Assembly: GCF_014385435.1 (NCBI RefSeq)
Contig: NZ_JACSUD010000018.1
Span: 1-43,132, forward strand
DNA length: 43,132 nucleotides
DNA from: Alloprevotella sp. Lung230
Lineage (GTDB): Bacteria > Bacteroidota > Bacteroidia > Bacteroidales > Bacteroidaceae
Reading direction: 5' to 3'
The position numbers and the translations under genes are program-made. Under the pieces are notes generated by a model that had not been told where the DNA came from, searched no databases, and worked only from the letters and a program-made list of their open reading frames with translations. This document shows positions 23,780-33,043 of this stretch, in pieces. Position 1 is the stretch's first letter. Every line of letters begins with the position of its first letter.

Positions 23780-23863
23780 ACTTCCGAGGTCGTTTGATTT
23801 ACCTCAGAGATAATTTGATTTACCTCAGAGGAAGAAAAAACTACCTCTGAGGTAGATGAGATG
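23780..23863. repeat. 21-bp-periodic palindromic array 2 (4 units)
   Basis: Units start at 23780, 23801, 23822 and 23843, exactly 21 bp apart. Cores are ACTTCCGAGGT, ACCTCAGAGAT, ACCTCAGAGGA and ACCTCTGAGGT, with spacers such as TTTGATTT (twice) and GAAAAAACT. The GAAAAAACT spacer also occurs in array 3 and nearly in array 1. The array lies between the IS relic and the 3' end of tamL. Confidence 0.85.
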
Positions 23864-23983
23864 CAGTGGGAAATCGTGGAATGCGCCTCCTTCGTAGTTG
23901 AGCGTGAGCCGGTTGAGAGGGAGGGAACGAGAATGAGATGCGGACCTCCTTCTTTTCTTCCTTTCTCCCTTTCTTCCTTTCTT

Positions 23984-24188
23984 CCTCGCGCGCGTGTGCG
24001 TACGCGCATACACTATAATAGTGTTGTTTTTTGCCTTCACTGCCTTCACCCTCGCCATCATTTCTGTCCTTTGCTTTCACCTTTGCCTTCACCCCTATGT
24101 TCTTGATTTTCAGGTTCTCTCCCCTATCGGTGAAGGAGTGAAGGCAATTTGCAAGCACTATATGTAGTGTATACGCACGCGCGAGAGG
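23984..24188. repeat. Inverted-repeat-bounded dispersed element, copy 2
   Basis: 205 bp. The left end CCTCGCGCGCGTGTGCGTAC is mirrored by the right end GTATACGCACGCGCGAGAGG. An inner pair has CACTATA on the left and the related TATGTAGTG on the right. The interior carries CCTTCAC motifs near the left (GCCTTCACTGCCTTCACCC) and GGTGAAGGAGTGAAGGC near the right, so the unit is nearly symmetric. It ends 14 bp before the tamL stop. Same family as 236-495. Confidence 0.65.
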
Positions 24189-24202
24189 CGCGGCAGAGGA
24201 GA

Positions 24203-26794
24203 TCAGAAGGGGTAGCCGATGGCAAAGTGGAAGGCAAAGCGGTCCTTTCCATAGAGAATGTTGAAGAACCCATCTTTTGAGGTGTCGTAGGGGGTGTGCA
24301 ATCCGACACCGACATCGAAGCGCACCACGAGATATTGGAGATCGTAACGCAGCCCGGCACCGGTACCCACGGCCACGCGCTTCAAGTTGCTGAGTGAGAT
24401 TTCGCCATCGGGGCGCATGGGGTCGGGTTTCATGAGCCACACGTTGCCCGCATCGAGGAAGACAGCACCGTGGAGCGAACCGAAGAGGCGGGCACGAAGT
24501 TCGGCGTTGGCTTCGAGTTTGAGATCGCCCGTCTGGTCGATGTAGGAGTAGCGCGAGCGTGGGGCATAGTAGCCGCCGGGGCCTACGGTGCGGGCAGAGA
24601 AGGCCCGGACGGAATTGGCACCGCCGACGTAGAACTGTTCGCCATAGGGCGCACGACTACTATTGCCGTAACTATAGACGGCACCGGCAAAGAAGCGGGT
24701 GGCGAGCTGGAAGCGCGAACTGAGGCGACGCGTGTAGCGGGCTTCAAGGGTGGCTTTGACAAACTGGGCAAAGGGAGATCCGAGGAGGTGCTTGTCGGCC
24801 TCAGACCAAGGGCGGCCGGCGAGGGCATAAACGCCGGCGAGGAGGTTGCCCGCTTCCTTGACACTCGCCTGCACGAGCAGGGGATGAGGGTCGGCCGCCG
24901 GAGAGCGATAGGTCAAGGTGTAGCCGACGGAGGGGACGAACTGGTTGCGCATCGACACGTAGAGGGCGGGGTTGGCATTGGTGATGGAGTCGAAGGCAAA
25001 GGTGGTGTTCACCAGCCGGTTGTATTCGATAGAGAACACCGAGAGTTCGTGCTGCAACTGCGGATGTCGACTCCACTTGTAGACTACATCGGCTCCTGTG
25101 GAAATGATTTGGAAGAAGCCCGAACGGTTGCGCCAATCGGCATTGAGAGAGAAAGTGGTGCTTCCTACAATGGGGTGGGTGTTGCCAAACCGGAAGGGTT
25201 GAATTGTCGGATTCAGAAGACGGGCTTTTTCATACTCCCGACGCCACTTCTGCCGTTGTCGTTCGCGCCATCGGCTGGTGTCCCAAGGGAGCAGCAGACG
25301 CGGATATTTCAGGTTGAACTTCGTGCCCAACTCAAAACTGTTGAGCAGGGAGTTGCCGCCGTTGCGACCGTTGCCGAGCTGCCACTCATAGCTGCCGAAG
25401 AGTTTTCCCGATATGGTCTCGCCGGCGCGGAAAGCATTGAGTTTGGAAAGTTCGTAGCTGACACCGGGGCCGACCTGCTGGTTGCTCTTGAGCGTGGCAT
25501 TCATCTCAAAAGAGGAATCGTAGGAGCGTGCTAAGACGGCATTGATGTGGAGATTGAGGGTGTCGCAGGTTGCAGACGTGTCGCTCGGCACATAGTCGAT
25601 GTCCATGCTGGAGAAGATGCCCATGGCATAGAGGCGCTCGAAGGTGGCTTTTTGGTCGGCCAGGCTGTAGCGGTCGCCTTGGAAGTGGGCGATGGCGCGT
25701 CGCCAAAGACTGGGGTAGATGGGGAAGCGTTTCCCAGGGTAGGCAAAACTGAGGTCGTGGTGAACCATGGTGCCTTCGAGCGGATCGTTGTCGAGGTTGC
25801 GGATGTTGATGTAGGTGCGGCCGATGTACCATGGGCGGCGCGTGTTGGCCTTGCGGGTGGGATTAGGCTGAACGCGGAGCTGTACAAATCCAGGATGCGC
25901 CGTGGTGTCGGCAGCAAAGGTGGTGATGCCGGCGGTGTAGTAATAGTAACCGTTGTTGCGCATGAGCGTTTCGATGCGCGCCTGTTCGCCGGCGAGATTG
26001 CGCGTGTTGAAGGCATCGCCGCGGCGGAGGAGGCGTTCAGCGCGTGTGGCGCGGAGGAGGCTGTCGGCCGTGGAGTCAAAACCGCGGTATTCGATGGAAT
26101 CGAGGTAGAAGAGCTGACCGGGACGAAGAGTGTAGGCGATTTTTGCCTTCTTGGGGTTGCGCTGTGAGAGTACTTCGTAATTGACCGTGCTGTTGAGATA
26201 GCCGAAACTGTGAAGGGTGTTGTTGGCCACCTTGGTGCGTGTTTGCGGGGCGACATTGGAGATGAGCACCGGGGCTTCGGCAAAGGTGCGAAACATCCAG
26301 CGGCCAAAGATGGTGTGAGAGTTGACGTAGCGATTGTAGGTCCAGAGGCCGAACTTCCACGGCGAAGTGATGGACGAAGAGCCGAAGAGCGCTCCATTGG
26401 GCGCATAAGCCAGTACGGCGTCGACCTCCGTCTTGGCTTGCGTCATGGTGCGGCGCTCGGCCTTCTCCTGCGTGCGGAGATAGCGACGTTCGGCCTTGGT
26501 GAGTGTTTTCGGGTCGCGGGCTTGGAGTTCGGCAAGGGAGAGTGCGGGGCGTGTTTCACCTTTGATGGCTTGGTCGATGGTCTCAACGGCATCGGCGATG
26601 GCTGTGATGACCCCGGTACTGTCGGTCACGGCTTTGGCCGTCTTCTTCTTGATGGGCGTGCGTGGTGTTTCGTAGTGGATGCGCTTGATGCCCGTGTAGA
26701 GCTGTTCGCCTTCGGGCAGGTGCTCGGTGGTGGAGCAGGCCGCCAGCGTCAGGGCGAGACCGATGAGGAGGACACAGGAAAGGGAGATTTTCAT
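24203..26794 (-). CDS. tamL: TamL: BamA/TamA-superfamily outer-membrane lipoprotein
   Basis: 863 aa. The lipobox is LTLAAC (Cys20), so it is a lipoprotein, unlike proteobacterial TamA; this is the Bacteroidetes TamL form. POTRA-like repeats lie in the first half (LFYLDSIEYRGFDSTADSLL..., TFERLYAMGIFSSMDIDYVPSD). A C-terminal 16-strand-type barrel has the conserved GEQFYVGGANSVRAFSARTVGPGGY loop and ends in phenylalanine (FHFAIGYPF). An unusual Lys/Arg- and Thr-rich insert (residues about 45-130) precedes the POTRA region. Its start overlaps the tamB stop by 4 bp. It is thought to work with TamB in outer-membrane biogenesis. Confidence 0.9.
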   Translation of the reverse strand: MKISLSCVLLIGLALTLAACSTTEHLPEGEQLYTGIKRIHYETPRTPIKKKTAKAVTDSTGVITAIADAVETIDQAIKGETRPALSLAELQARDPKTLTKAERRYLRTQEKAERRTMTQAKTEVDAVLAYAPNGALFGSSSITSPWKFGLWTYNRYVNSHTIFGRWMFRTFAEAPVLISNVAPQTRTKVANNTLHSFGYLNSTVNYEVLSQRNPKKAKIAYTLRPGQLFYLDSIEYRGFDSTADSLLRATRAERLLRRGDAFNTRNLAGEQARIETLMRNNGYYYYTAGITTFAADTTAHPGFVQLRVQPNPTRKANTRRPWYIGRTYINIRNLDNDPLEGTMVHHDLSFAYPGKRFPIYPSLWRRAIAHFQGDRYSLADQKATFERLYAMGIFSSMDIDYVPSDTSATCDTLNLHINAVLARSYDSSFEMNATLKSNQQVGPGVSYELSKLNAFRAGETISGKLFGSYEWQLGNGRNGGNSLLNSFELGTKFNLKYPRLLLPWDTSRWRERQRQKWRREYEKARLLNPTIQPFRFGNTHPIVGSTTFSLNADWRNRSGFFQIISTGADVVYKWSRHPQLQHELSVFSIEYNRLVNTTFAFDSITNANPALYVSMRNQFVPSVGYTLTYRSPAADPHPLLVQASVKEAGNLLAGVYALAGRPWSEADKHLLGSPFAQFVKATLEARYTRRLSSRFQLATRFFAGAVYSYGNSSRAPYGEQFYVGGANSVRAFSARTVGPGGYYAPRSRYSYIDQTGDLKLEANAELRARLFGSLHGAVFLDAGNVWLMKPDPMRPDGEISLSNLKRVAVGTGAGLRYDLQYLVVRFDVGVGLHTPYDTSKDGFFNILYGKDRFAFHFAIGYPF

Positions 26795-29700
26795 TGGGCA
26801 GAGGTTGCAGCGTTGGGAGAATTGTTCTTTTTGCGACGGAGGAGGAAGAGGTCGCCGATGCGGTCGCTCTTGCGGCGCAACACGATGCCGGCGCCGGTCT
26901 TCATGAGCGAACCTTCAAGCGGGTCTTGCGCATCGCGGTCGTAGAAGACACGCACGTAGCGTGTGCTGCCGGCATCGAGGCGGTATTCGAGGGCGATGTT
27001 GTCGATGAAGGACTGGGTGCTGGTGGTGGCGTCGCTGCCGGTGGACACCTTTCCGCCCACGATGAGGCGCATGCGGTTGTTCATGAAGCGCTTGGAAAAC
27101 TGGAAGTTGTAGTCGGTCGTAGAGGCACCGGAAGCCGATGTGCCGTTTTCCATCCCGAAGGAGAGGTCGATGGTCGAAAGAGCCTTGCCGGCGATGTTTT
27201 GGATTTCACTCTGCAAGAAGGCATTGAGGGCGTTGGAGGCTTTCAAACCACCGGTGGAGAGGTTGTCGTCGTTGATGTACATGCCGGTGGCCATCAGGGC
27301 TACGGCCGCCTTGCCGCGGTCTTCCTCGCTCATGGAGGTGAGTTGGTTCTGAATGGAAAGGTCGTCGGGCGCTTCGATGGTGAATTGGAGACCCATGTCT
27401 TCGAGTGAGCGCGTGATTTTTACACCTGCAATGAAGTTGACCGTGCGCTGTCGGTCGTTTTCGGTGATGGTGGTTTTGACGTGGTCGGTGGCGGTGATGT
27501 TGAGGGTGGGATTCATCGGGTTTCCTTTGAATTCCACGTATGAGCCGCCGACTAGGGTGAAGGTGCGCAGCGGAATGACGGGAAGCTCGTAGTTCATCTT
27601 GCCCTCGTCGAGCGTGAGGCGCCCGGTGACGCGCATTTCGCCCTGTTGGTTCATGCGGAAGGTCAGTCTGCCGTTGCCCGACAAGTCAACGTAGCTGTCG
27701 CCATTCGGGGAGAGGTTGCACAAGAAGCGCGCACCGGATTTGATGTTGATGCCCAGCAGAATGTCGATGGCCGAGGTGGCTTTTTCTTCGGGTGGAGTAG
27801 TGGCGAGGGTGTCGCTGAAATCGGTGAAGGTCACCAAATCGGCCAGTTCGTCCTTGACAGTGAGGGGTGAATTGGTGAGAATGTAGGTGACGTCGGTGTT
27901 GCTGAGGATGTCGAGCCCACCGCGCACCACGATACGATCGAGCGTGCCCTTGACGGTGCCGGTGAAGTTGCTGTAGACCTTGCCAAAGACGAGCGAACCG
28001 CTGCTGCGCTTGGCATTGATGAGGGCAAAGTTTTTGGCATCCAGCGCAAAGTTGAGACCGATGGCTTCCAAGCGAGTCATGTCGACATCGCCGTTGATGG
28101 TGAGGGCATTTCCGCCTTTGGAACTGAGGAGATAGTCCTCAAAGACGAGGCGGGAGTTGTAGAACACGAGTGGGCGTTCGTCCATCTCAAAGTCGATGCC
28201 GTAGACATTGCTGTAAAGGTGGGCCTTGTCGAGATCGAGGCTGCCGTTCATCACGGGGGCATCGAGAGCGCCCGAGAGGGTAAATTCCCCTTCGGCAGTG
28301 CCGCGCAGGGCAAAACCGGTGTCGGCCATGAAACTGCTGACGAGTTTGAGGGGGAAATGCTTGAGACGTGCTTTTCCTTCAAAAGCCCCTTGTCCGGTGG
28401 TGAAGTAAGAGCCGCTCACCTCGGCCACCTCCTCACCGTTGAAGCGGATGAAGGCATCGGCATAGTGCTCGCTGTCGGATTTGGGCATGTAGACAAGTTC
28501 GCCGCCCAAGTTGCCGATGGGCGTGCCTTCGTAGGCAAAGTCGCGTGCTTCGACATTGCCCATGGCCGAAATGGTCTTGTGATTGTCGATGAGGTGGAAG
28601 TCGCCGTTGAGGCGTCCGCCGAGTTGCGGCAGATAGGGGAGTACATTGGAGAGCTCGTGCAGGTTGAGGTCCTTGATACTCACAGAAATGTCGTTTTTCG
28701 CAGCGTCGTTTCCCTCGCTGTGGATTTGCAGTCCGGTGCCGTCGTCGGCCAGCAGGCGAACGTCGGCACGAATTTGTCGGTTGTCGCCGAGGAAGATGAA
28801 ATTGTCGTTGTTGACGGCAAACTTCCGGTAGGCCACGATGGGGGTGTCGGGGTAGAGATGGATGTTGTAGCCTCCATCGGCAAGTTCGACCTTTGCACCC
28901 AGATTGAGTCCGACATCGCCCTTGCCATCGGCAAAGACGAGTTCGACACCCAGTCCGCGTTCGAAGAGGTAGGACTTGACTTGTGCATTGAAGGGATTGG
29001 GATTGGTGCGCTGGTTGTTGTGTACCACGCCGAGGAGTTTCACCCCCTCTGCGTCGTGGGTGAGGTCGACGTGGATGGTGTCGAGGAGCAGGGCGCCGGC
29101 TTTGACTTTTCCCATCGCGAGGCGTCCGTTGAGCCCCGTCCGGGCGTTGGATTCGAGTCGGGCGGTGAGCGAGGTGAGGTCGTAGCCGCGATAGCGGAGG
29201 AAGCCGGCCAGCAAGTTGTCGGTGCCGGCATCGAGGCGGAGCGAAAGGTCGGGGAGCACCCGTTTCAGCGCCTCCTGGTCGATGTCGCGGTGTCGGATTT
29301 GCTGCGTGACGAGGTGCACGAGACGGTCGGACTGTCGGCTGAGACGGGGCAGGTCGCCGGCTGCTGAAAATCGGAAATTGAGATCGCCGGTGCAGAGTTG
29401 GGCCGTGGTGGTGTCGGGAGCCGTGCGGAAGGCGAAATCGACGTCCTTGAAGAGAAAACTTTGGTCGGGGGTGAGCAGGCGGATGCTGCCGAACTCCCCT
29501 TGTGTGAAGAAGCGCTTGAAGTCGGCCGAACTTTGCAGATGGCCTTTGAAGTGGAGGCCCACAGCGAGGGTATCTTTGATTTCGGCCAAGCGGTGCAAGT
29601 CGGCCTCTTCGACGGCGATATCGACATCGGCATTGTAGCCGCGCGCCAGGTGGGCCACCACATTGCCCGATGCCTTGAGGAGAGGATTGTGAGCCGCGAA

Positions 29701-31404
29701 ATCGACTACGGCATCTGTGCCCCGCATCCGCGCTTGGAGGTGGAAGCCATCGAGAGGATACTTGTCGTAGCGCAACTGCTGAATGTGAGCTTTCGCCACG
29801 AGATTGGAGCGGACGGCAGGTATGGTAAACCCACGTCCGGAAGCACTCAGACGACCGGTGAAGGGCGAGAGCGGTTGCCCTTTAAGGAAGTGGCCGAGGG
29901 GGAGGCGTGTGAATTGGAGCATCGCCTCGTAGCGTTCGCTGTCGAGCCCTACGGCAGCGCGACCGGTGAGCCTTCCGCGACCGAGGTCGATGCGGAATTG
30001 CGTGCGATAGTCATTGCGTTGGAAATCCAACACACCTGCCCATTCCAAACCTTCGGGTAGGCGTATGCTGCTCCGTGCCGAGGGGGGCAGGAGGCGTTCA
30101 AGACGTTGCAAATGGCGGGTGCGGAGGTCGTAGTTGAGATGGCCGCTGCGCCGGTCGAGAAGGAGATTTTTCAGATAACCATTGACTTCAAACTGCAACA
30201 TATCGGGCAGTTGAAGTTGTGCGCGGCGGATGGCGAGATTGCCGACATTGCCTTGCACCTCGGCTTGCAGGCGGATGGGCGATTGGGGAAGTCCGTCGTG
30301 CATCATCGTGGAGAGTTGCTGCCATTCCTGCGCACTCATATTTCCCCGTGCCGCTGCCAAAATATCGTTGGGCGAAACGGCACCTTCCAGTTGCAGATGC
30401 ATCGTACCCTTACCTTCGGGTTTGAGAGCCGCCCATTCCATTTCGACTTGGGCATTGAGTTCCGACTGCGGAGTGCGCAGGCGAAGCGCAGGCAGACTGA
30501 CGCGTGCGGAGTCGAGATAGACGCGACCACCTAAATGCGCCACGGAGAGCCGGCGCAGTTGTTCTTCAAAAGCCAGTTGTGAAACGTGGAGTTGTAAGCG
30601 TCCCGCTTGGTCGTAGCTGAGGGTGTCGATGCCCACATTCAGGTGGCGCAAATCGAAAAGCGCGGCTTGAGGCAGAGGGCTACGTGCTTGATTCATCATG
30701 GCCGCCCCTTCACGAATTTTCAGCTGTCGAAAAGCGTAATAGGGTTTGCCCAAATCAAAACGTCCGTCTTGCAGAAGCGCATCGGCCAGCGAGGCCGACA
30801 CATGCATCGAGTCGCCGGGCATCGTGAGTTGCAGCGCGGTGTTGCGCAACCGAGCCTGCACCACCTCAATCACCCATTTGTTGGGCGTGGAGGTGGTGTC
30901 TTTTTTGGCCGTGTCGGAAAGTGTTATCTGTAAGTTGGCATCGGCCAACAAGGCACGGTCGAGATGTACCAATTCTTGTTTCCACGCCACACCGTGCGCC
31001 ACGGCTGAGAGTTCGCCCACACGTCCGCTGATGCGCGCATCAGGCACAAAACTTTTGGTGTCAATCCGCGCCCCGCGCAACTGAAAGCCTTCGATGTCGG
31101 CACGTCCTTCAAAAAGAGGGGCGAAGGCCACATCGAGCAGCAGGTCGGTGGTGTGCAGCACGGTGTCTTGCCCTTCGTCGAGAGCGGTCACGTTCTGTAG
31201 GCGCAGGTCGAGAAAGGGGGTGAGGCGGACGCTGCCCACACTCACCGTCAGTCCCATCTTTTGGCCCATCGTGTCGGCCGCTTTGTCCACCGCCCATCGC
31301 TGGATGGGCGGAAGATAGACGGCAACAACGAGCAGCAAGACGAGGATAATCGGCACAAGGAGGGCGATGCCCACTCCTTTCAAAAATTTGTGGTTGAGGT
31401 GCAT
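26791..31404 (-). CDS. tamB: TamB/AsmA-like translocation and assembly protein
   Basis: 1537 aa from the ATG at 31404, chosen because it places the signal anchor at residues 7-27 (FLKGVGIALLVPIILVLLLVVAVYLPP); the frame is open 29 codons further. A long repetitive beta region (AsmA/VPS13-like beta-taco) fills most of the length. The C-terminal DUF490/TamB domain (about 1100-1500) includes KSGARFLCNLSPNGDSYVDLSGNGRL, GSYVEFKGNPMNPTLNITATDHV and DYNFQFSKRFMNNRMRLIVGGKV. It spans the periplasm from an inner-membrane anchor to TamL, probably as a conduit for phospholipid or barrel proteins. It is co-transcribed with tamL (4-bp overlap). Confidence 0.92.
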   Translation of the reverse strand: MHLNHKFLKGVGIALLVPIILVLLLVVAVYLPPIQRWAVDKAADTMGQKMGLTVSVGSVRLTPFLDLRLQNVTALDEGQDTVLHTTDLLLDVAFAPLFEGRADIEGFQLRGARIDTKSFVPDARISGRVGELSAVAHGVAWKQELVHLDRALLADANLQITLSDTAKKDTTSTPNKWVIEVVQARLRNTALQLTMPGDSMHVSASLADALLQDGRFDLGKPYYAFRQLKIREGAAMMNQARSPLPQAALFDLRHLNVGIDTLSYDQAGRLQLHVSQLAFEEQLRRLSVAHLGGRVYLDSARVSLPALRLRTPQSELNAQVEMEWAALKPEGKGTMHLQLEGAVSPNDILAAARGNMSAQEWQQLSTMMHDGLPQSPIRLQAEVQGNVGNLAIRRAQLQLPDMLQFEVNGYLKNLLLDRRSGHLNYDLRTRHLQRLERLLPPSARSSIRLPEGLEWAGVLDFQRNDYRTQFRIDLGRGRLTGRAAVGLDSERYEAMLQFTRLPLGHFLKGQPLSPFTGRLSASGRGFTIPAVRSNLVAKAHIQQLRYDKYPLDGFHLQARMRGTDAVVDFAAHNPLLKASGNVVAHLARGYNADVDIAVEEADLHRLAEIKDTLAVGLHFKGHLQSSADFKRFFTQGEFGSIRLLTPDQSFLFKDVDFAFRTAPDTTTAQLCTGDLNFRFSAAGDLPRLSRQSDRLVHLVTQQIRHRDIDQEALKRVLPDLSLRLDAGTDNLLAGFLRYRGYDLTSLTARLESNARTGLNGRLAMGKVKAGALLLDTIHVDLTHDAEGVKLLGVVHNNQRTNPNPFNAQVKSYLFERGLGVELVFADGKGDVGLNLGAKVELADGGYNIHLYPDTPIVAYRKFAVNNDNFIFLGDNRQIRADVRLLADDGTGLQIHSEGNDAAKNDISVSIKDLNLHELSNVLPYLPQLGGRLNGDFHLIDNHKTISAMGNVEARDFAYEGTPIGNLGGELVYMPKSDSEHYADAFIRFNGEEVAEVSGSYFTTGQGAFEGKARLKHFPLKLVSSFMADTGFALRGTAEGEFTLSGALDAPVMNGSLDLDKAHLYSNVYGIDFEMDERPLVFYNSRLVFEDYLLSSKGGNALTINGDVDMTRLEAIGLNFALDAKNFALINAKRSSGSLVFGKVYSNFTGTVKGTLDRIVVRGGLDILSNTDVTYILTNSPLTVKDELADLVTFTDFSDTLATTPPEEKATSAIDILLGINIKSGARFLCNLSPNGDSYVDLSGNGRLTFRMNQQGEMRVTGRLTLDEGKMNYELPVIPLRTFTLVGGSYVEFKGNPMNPTLNITATDHVKTTITENDRQRTVNFIAGVKITRSLEDMGLQFTIEAPDDLSIQNQLTSMSEEDRGKAAVALMATGMYINDDNLSTGGLKASNALNAFLQSEIQNIAGKALSTIDLSFGMENGTSASGASTTDYNFQFSKRFMNNRMRLIVGGKVSTGSDATTSTQSFIDNIALEYRLDAGSTRYVRVFYDRDAQDPLEGSLMKTGAGIVLRRKSDRIGDLFLLRRKKNNSPNAATSAQ

Positions 31405-31422
31405 GAGAAGAGAGGGAGGTGA

Positions 31423-31441
31423 GGTGCAGGGAGTCTGCACC
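31423..31441 (-). promoter_or_regulatory. Hairpin just upstream of the tamB start
   Basis: GGTGCAG (31423-31429) and CTGCACC (31435-31441) form a perfect 7-bp stem with a 5-nt loop, ending 19 bp before the tamB ATG. It could limit ribosome access; no test is possible from sequence. Confidence 0.35.
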
Positions 31442-31453
31442 GAAACAGAACGA

Positions 31454-31488
31454 CTCTCCTGCCGGCTCGGAAAAAGCCGACAAGAGAG
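31454..31488 (-). terminator. Hairpin between the dipeptidase and tamB
   Basis: A 14-bp stem (31454-31467 with 31475-31488) with two G-U pairs in the minus-strand RNA and a 7-nt loop, 16 bp after the dipeptidase stop. No T-tract follows, so partial attenuation or RNA processing is as likely as termination. Confidence 0.45.
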
Positions 31489-31503
31489 CAAACAAAGGGA
31501 GAT

Positions 31504-32865
31504 TTATCCTTGATAATTCAAGTGGAAGCCCACAACGGCGGCAATGCCCTTGCGGAAGATGTCGAGGCTGAAGTTTTCGTTGGGCGAATGGATGGCGTTG
31601 CGCTCAAGGCCGAAGCCCATCAGCACCGTCTTGACACCCAACACACGTTCAAAGTCGCTGATGATGGGAATGCTTCCTCCGCGACGCACCGCCAAGGGAC
31701 GCTTGCCAAAGGCTTGGATGAAGCCTTCTTCGGCGGCTTTGTAGGCGGGGAGGGTGATGGGGCAGACATAGCCTTCGCCGCCGTGCATCGGTGTCACTTT
31801 GACGCGCACACAATCGGGTGCCATTTTGGTGATGTAGTCGGTGAAGAGCTGCTGAATTTTCTCGTGTTGCTGGTGGGGCACGAGGCGGCAGCTCACTTTG
31901 GCATAGGCTTTGGAGGGTAGCACGGTCTTAGAACCTTCGCCTTGATAACCGCTCCAGATGCCGCAGATGTCGAACGAGGGACGGCAGGCGTTGCGTTCGA
32001 TGGTGGAATAGCCCTCTTCGCCGCGCACGGCATCTACATCGATAGAGCGCTTGTAAGCCTCTTCATCAAAGGGAATGGCGGCTATCATCGCGCGTTCTTC
32101 GGCAGAAAGTTCTTCGACATCGTCGTAGAAGTGGGGAATGGTGATGCGGCCGCGTTCGTCCACGATTTTGGCCAACATCTCACACAGCACAAGCGCCGGA
32201 TTGGCCACGGCACCGCCAAAGTGTCCGGAGTGGAGGTCGCGGTTGGGGCCTGTCACTTCGATTTCCCAATAGGCCAAACCGCGCAAACCGGTGGTGAGCG
32301 AGGGGAGGTCGGGAGCGAGCATCGAGGTGTCGCTGACGAGAATGACATCGCATTTGAGGAGGTCGCGGTGGCGCTCTAAGAAGGCGGCCAACGAAGGGCT
32401 GCCGATTTCTTCCTCACCCTCAAAAATAAACTTCACATTGTGGCGCAAAAGGTTGTGGCGCACGAGGTATTCAAAAGCTTTGACTTGAATGAACGACTGA
32501 CCTTTGTCGTCGTCTGCCCCACGCGCCCAAATCCGGTCTTCCCGCACTTCGGGTTCGAAGGGCTTGGAGTGCCACAATTCTAAAGGTTCGGCAGGCATCA
32601 CATCGTAGTGGGCATACACCAGCACCGTAGGGGCATCATCGCTCACGTGCTTTTCGCCATAAACCAAAGGGTTGCCATCGGAAGGCATCACTTCGACGGT
32701 GTCGGCACCGGCTTCGAGGAGCAACTCTTTCCAACGCTCTGCACAGCGCTCAATATCGGGTTTGCGCTCAGGGTGCGCACTGATGCTGGGGATGCGGATG
32801 AGCGAAAAGAGTTCTTCGAGAAAACGGGGTTCGTTCTCGGCAATGTAGTTTTGAATGTCTTGCAT
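31504..32865 (-). CDS. M20-family dipeptidase (zinc metallopeptidase)
   Basis: 453 aa, the usual length for M20A/C dipeptidases. Metal and catalytic motifs are present: YAHYDVMP (His86, Asp88), RGADDDKG (bridging Asp at 118-119), FIFEGEEEIGS (the Glu pair near 152-153), and a late His in GLERNAIHSPNENF. The lid/dimerisation domain lies between about 185 and 390, including GPNRDLHSGHFGG. It hydrolyses small peptides, probably dipeptides, in the cytoplasm; no signal peptide is seen. The promoter is at 32986-32993. It is followed by tamB 99 bp downstream and may share a transcript. Confidence 0.92.
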   Translation of the reverse strand: MQDIQNYIAENEPRFLEELFSLIRIPSISAHPERKPDIERCAERWKELLLEAGADTVEVMPSDGNPLVYGEKHVSDDAPTVLVYAHYDVMPAEPLELWHSKPFEPEVREDRIWARGADDDKGQSFIQVKAFEYLVRHNLLRHNVKFIFEGEEEIGSPSLAAFLERHRDLLKCDVILVSDTSMLAPDLPSLTTGLRGLAYWEIEVTGPNRDLHSGHFGGAVANPALVLCEMLAKIVDERGRITIPHFYDDVEELSAEERAMIAAIPFDEEAYKRSIDVDAVRGEEGYSTIERNACRPSFDICGIWSGYQGEGSKTVLPSKAYAKVSCRLVPHQQHEKIQQLFTDYITKMAPDCVRVKVTPMHGGEGYVCPITLPAYKAAEEGFIQAFGKRPLAVRRGGSIPIISDFERVLGVKTVLMGFGLERNAIHSPNENFSLDIFRKGIAAVVGFHLNYQG

Positions 32866-32985
32866 GGTGGGGAGGGGGATTGAGGGGATTATATCGGGCG
32901 GAGTTCCAAGAGCATCTTGTCACCGCTGTGAGTATGGGTAAAAAGGATATGGAAGGGGACTCCTTCGCACCCAGCGCTATGAATG

Positions 32986-32993
32986 CAAATATA
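32986..32993 (-). promoter_or_regulatory. Promoter of the dipeptidase gene
   Basis: Minus-strand TATATTTG, with a TTTG (33014-33017) 20 bp upstream: both elements of the Bacteroidetes consensus at the right spacing. The leader is about 115 nt. Confidence 0.7.
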
Positions 32994-33043
32994 ATGAAAG
33001 TCGGCTGATGCGACAAATTTTCCTATCAAAAAAGCCGTAAAAT

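Noticed and set aside
23780-23863. CRISPR array
   Set aside because: The period is only 21 bp, spacers are 9-10 bp, A/T-rich and partly shared, and no cas gene is present.
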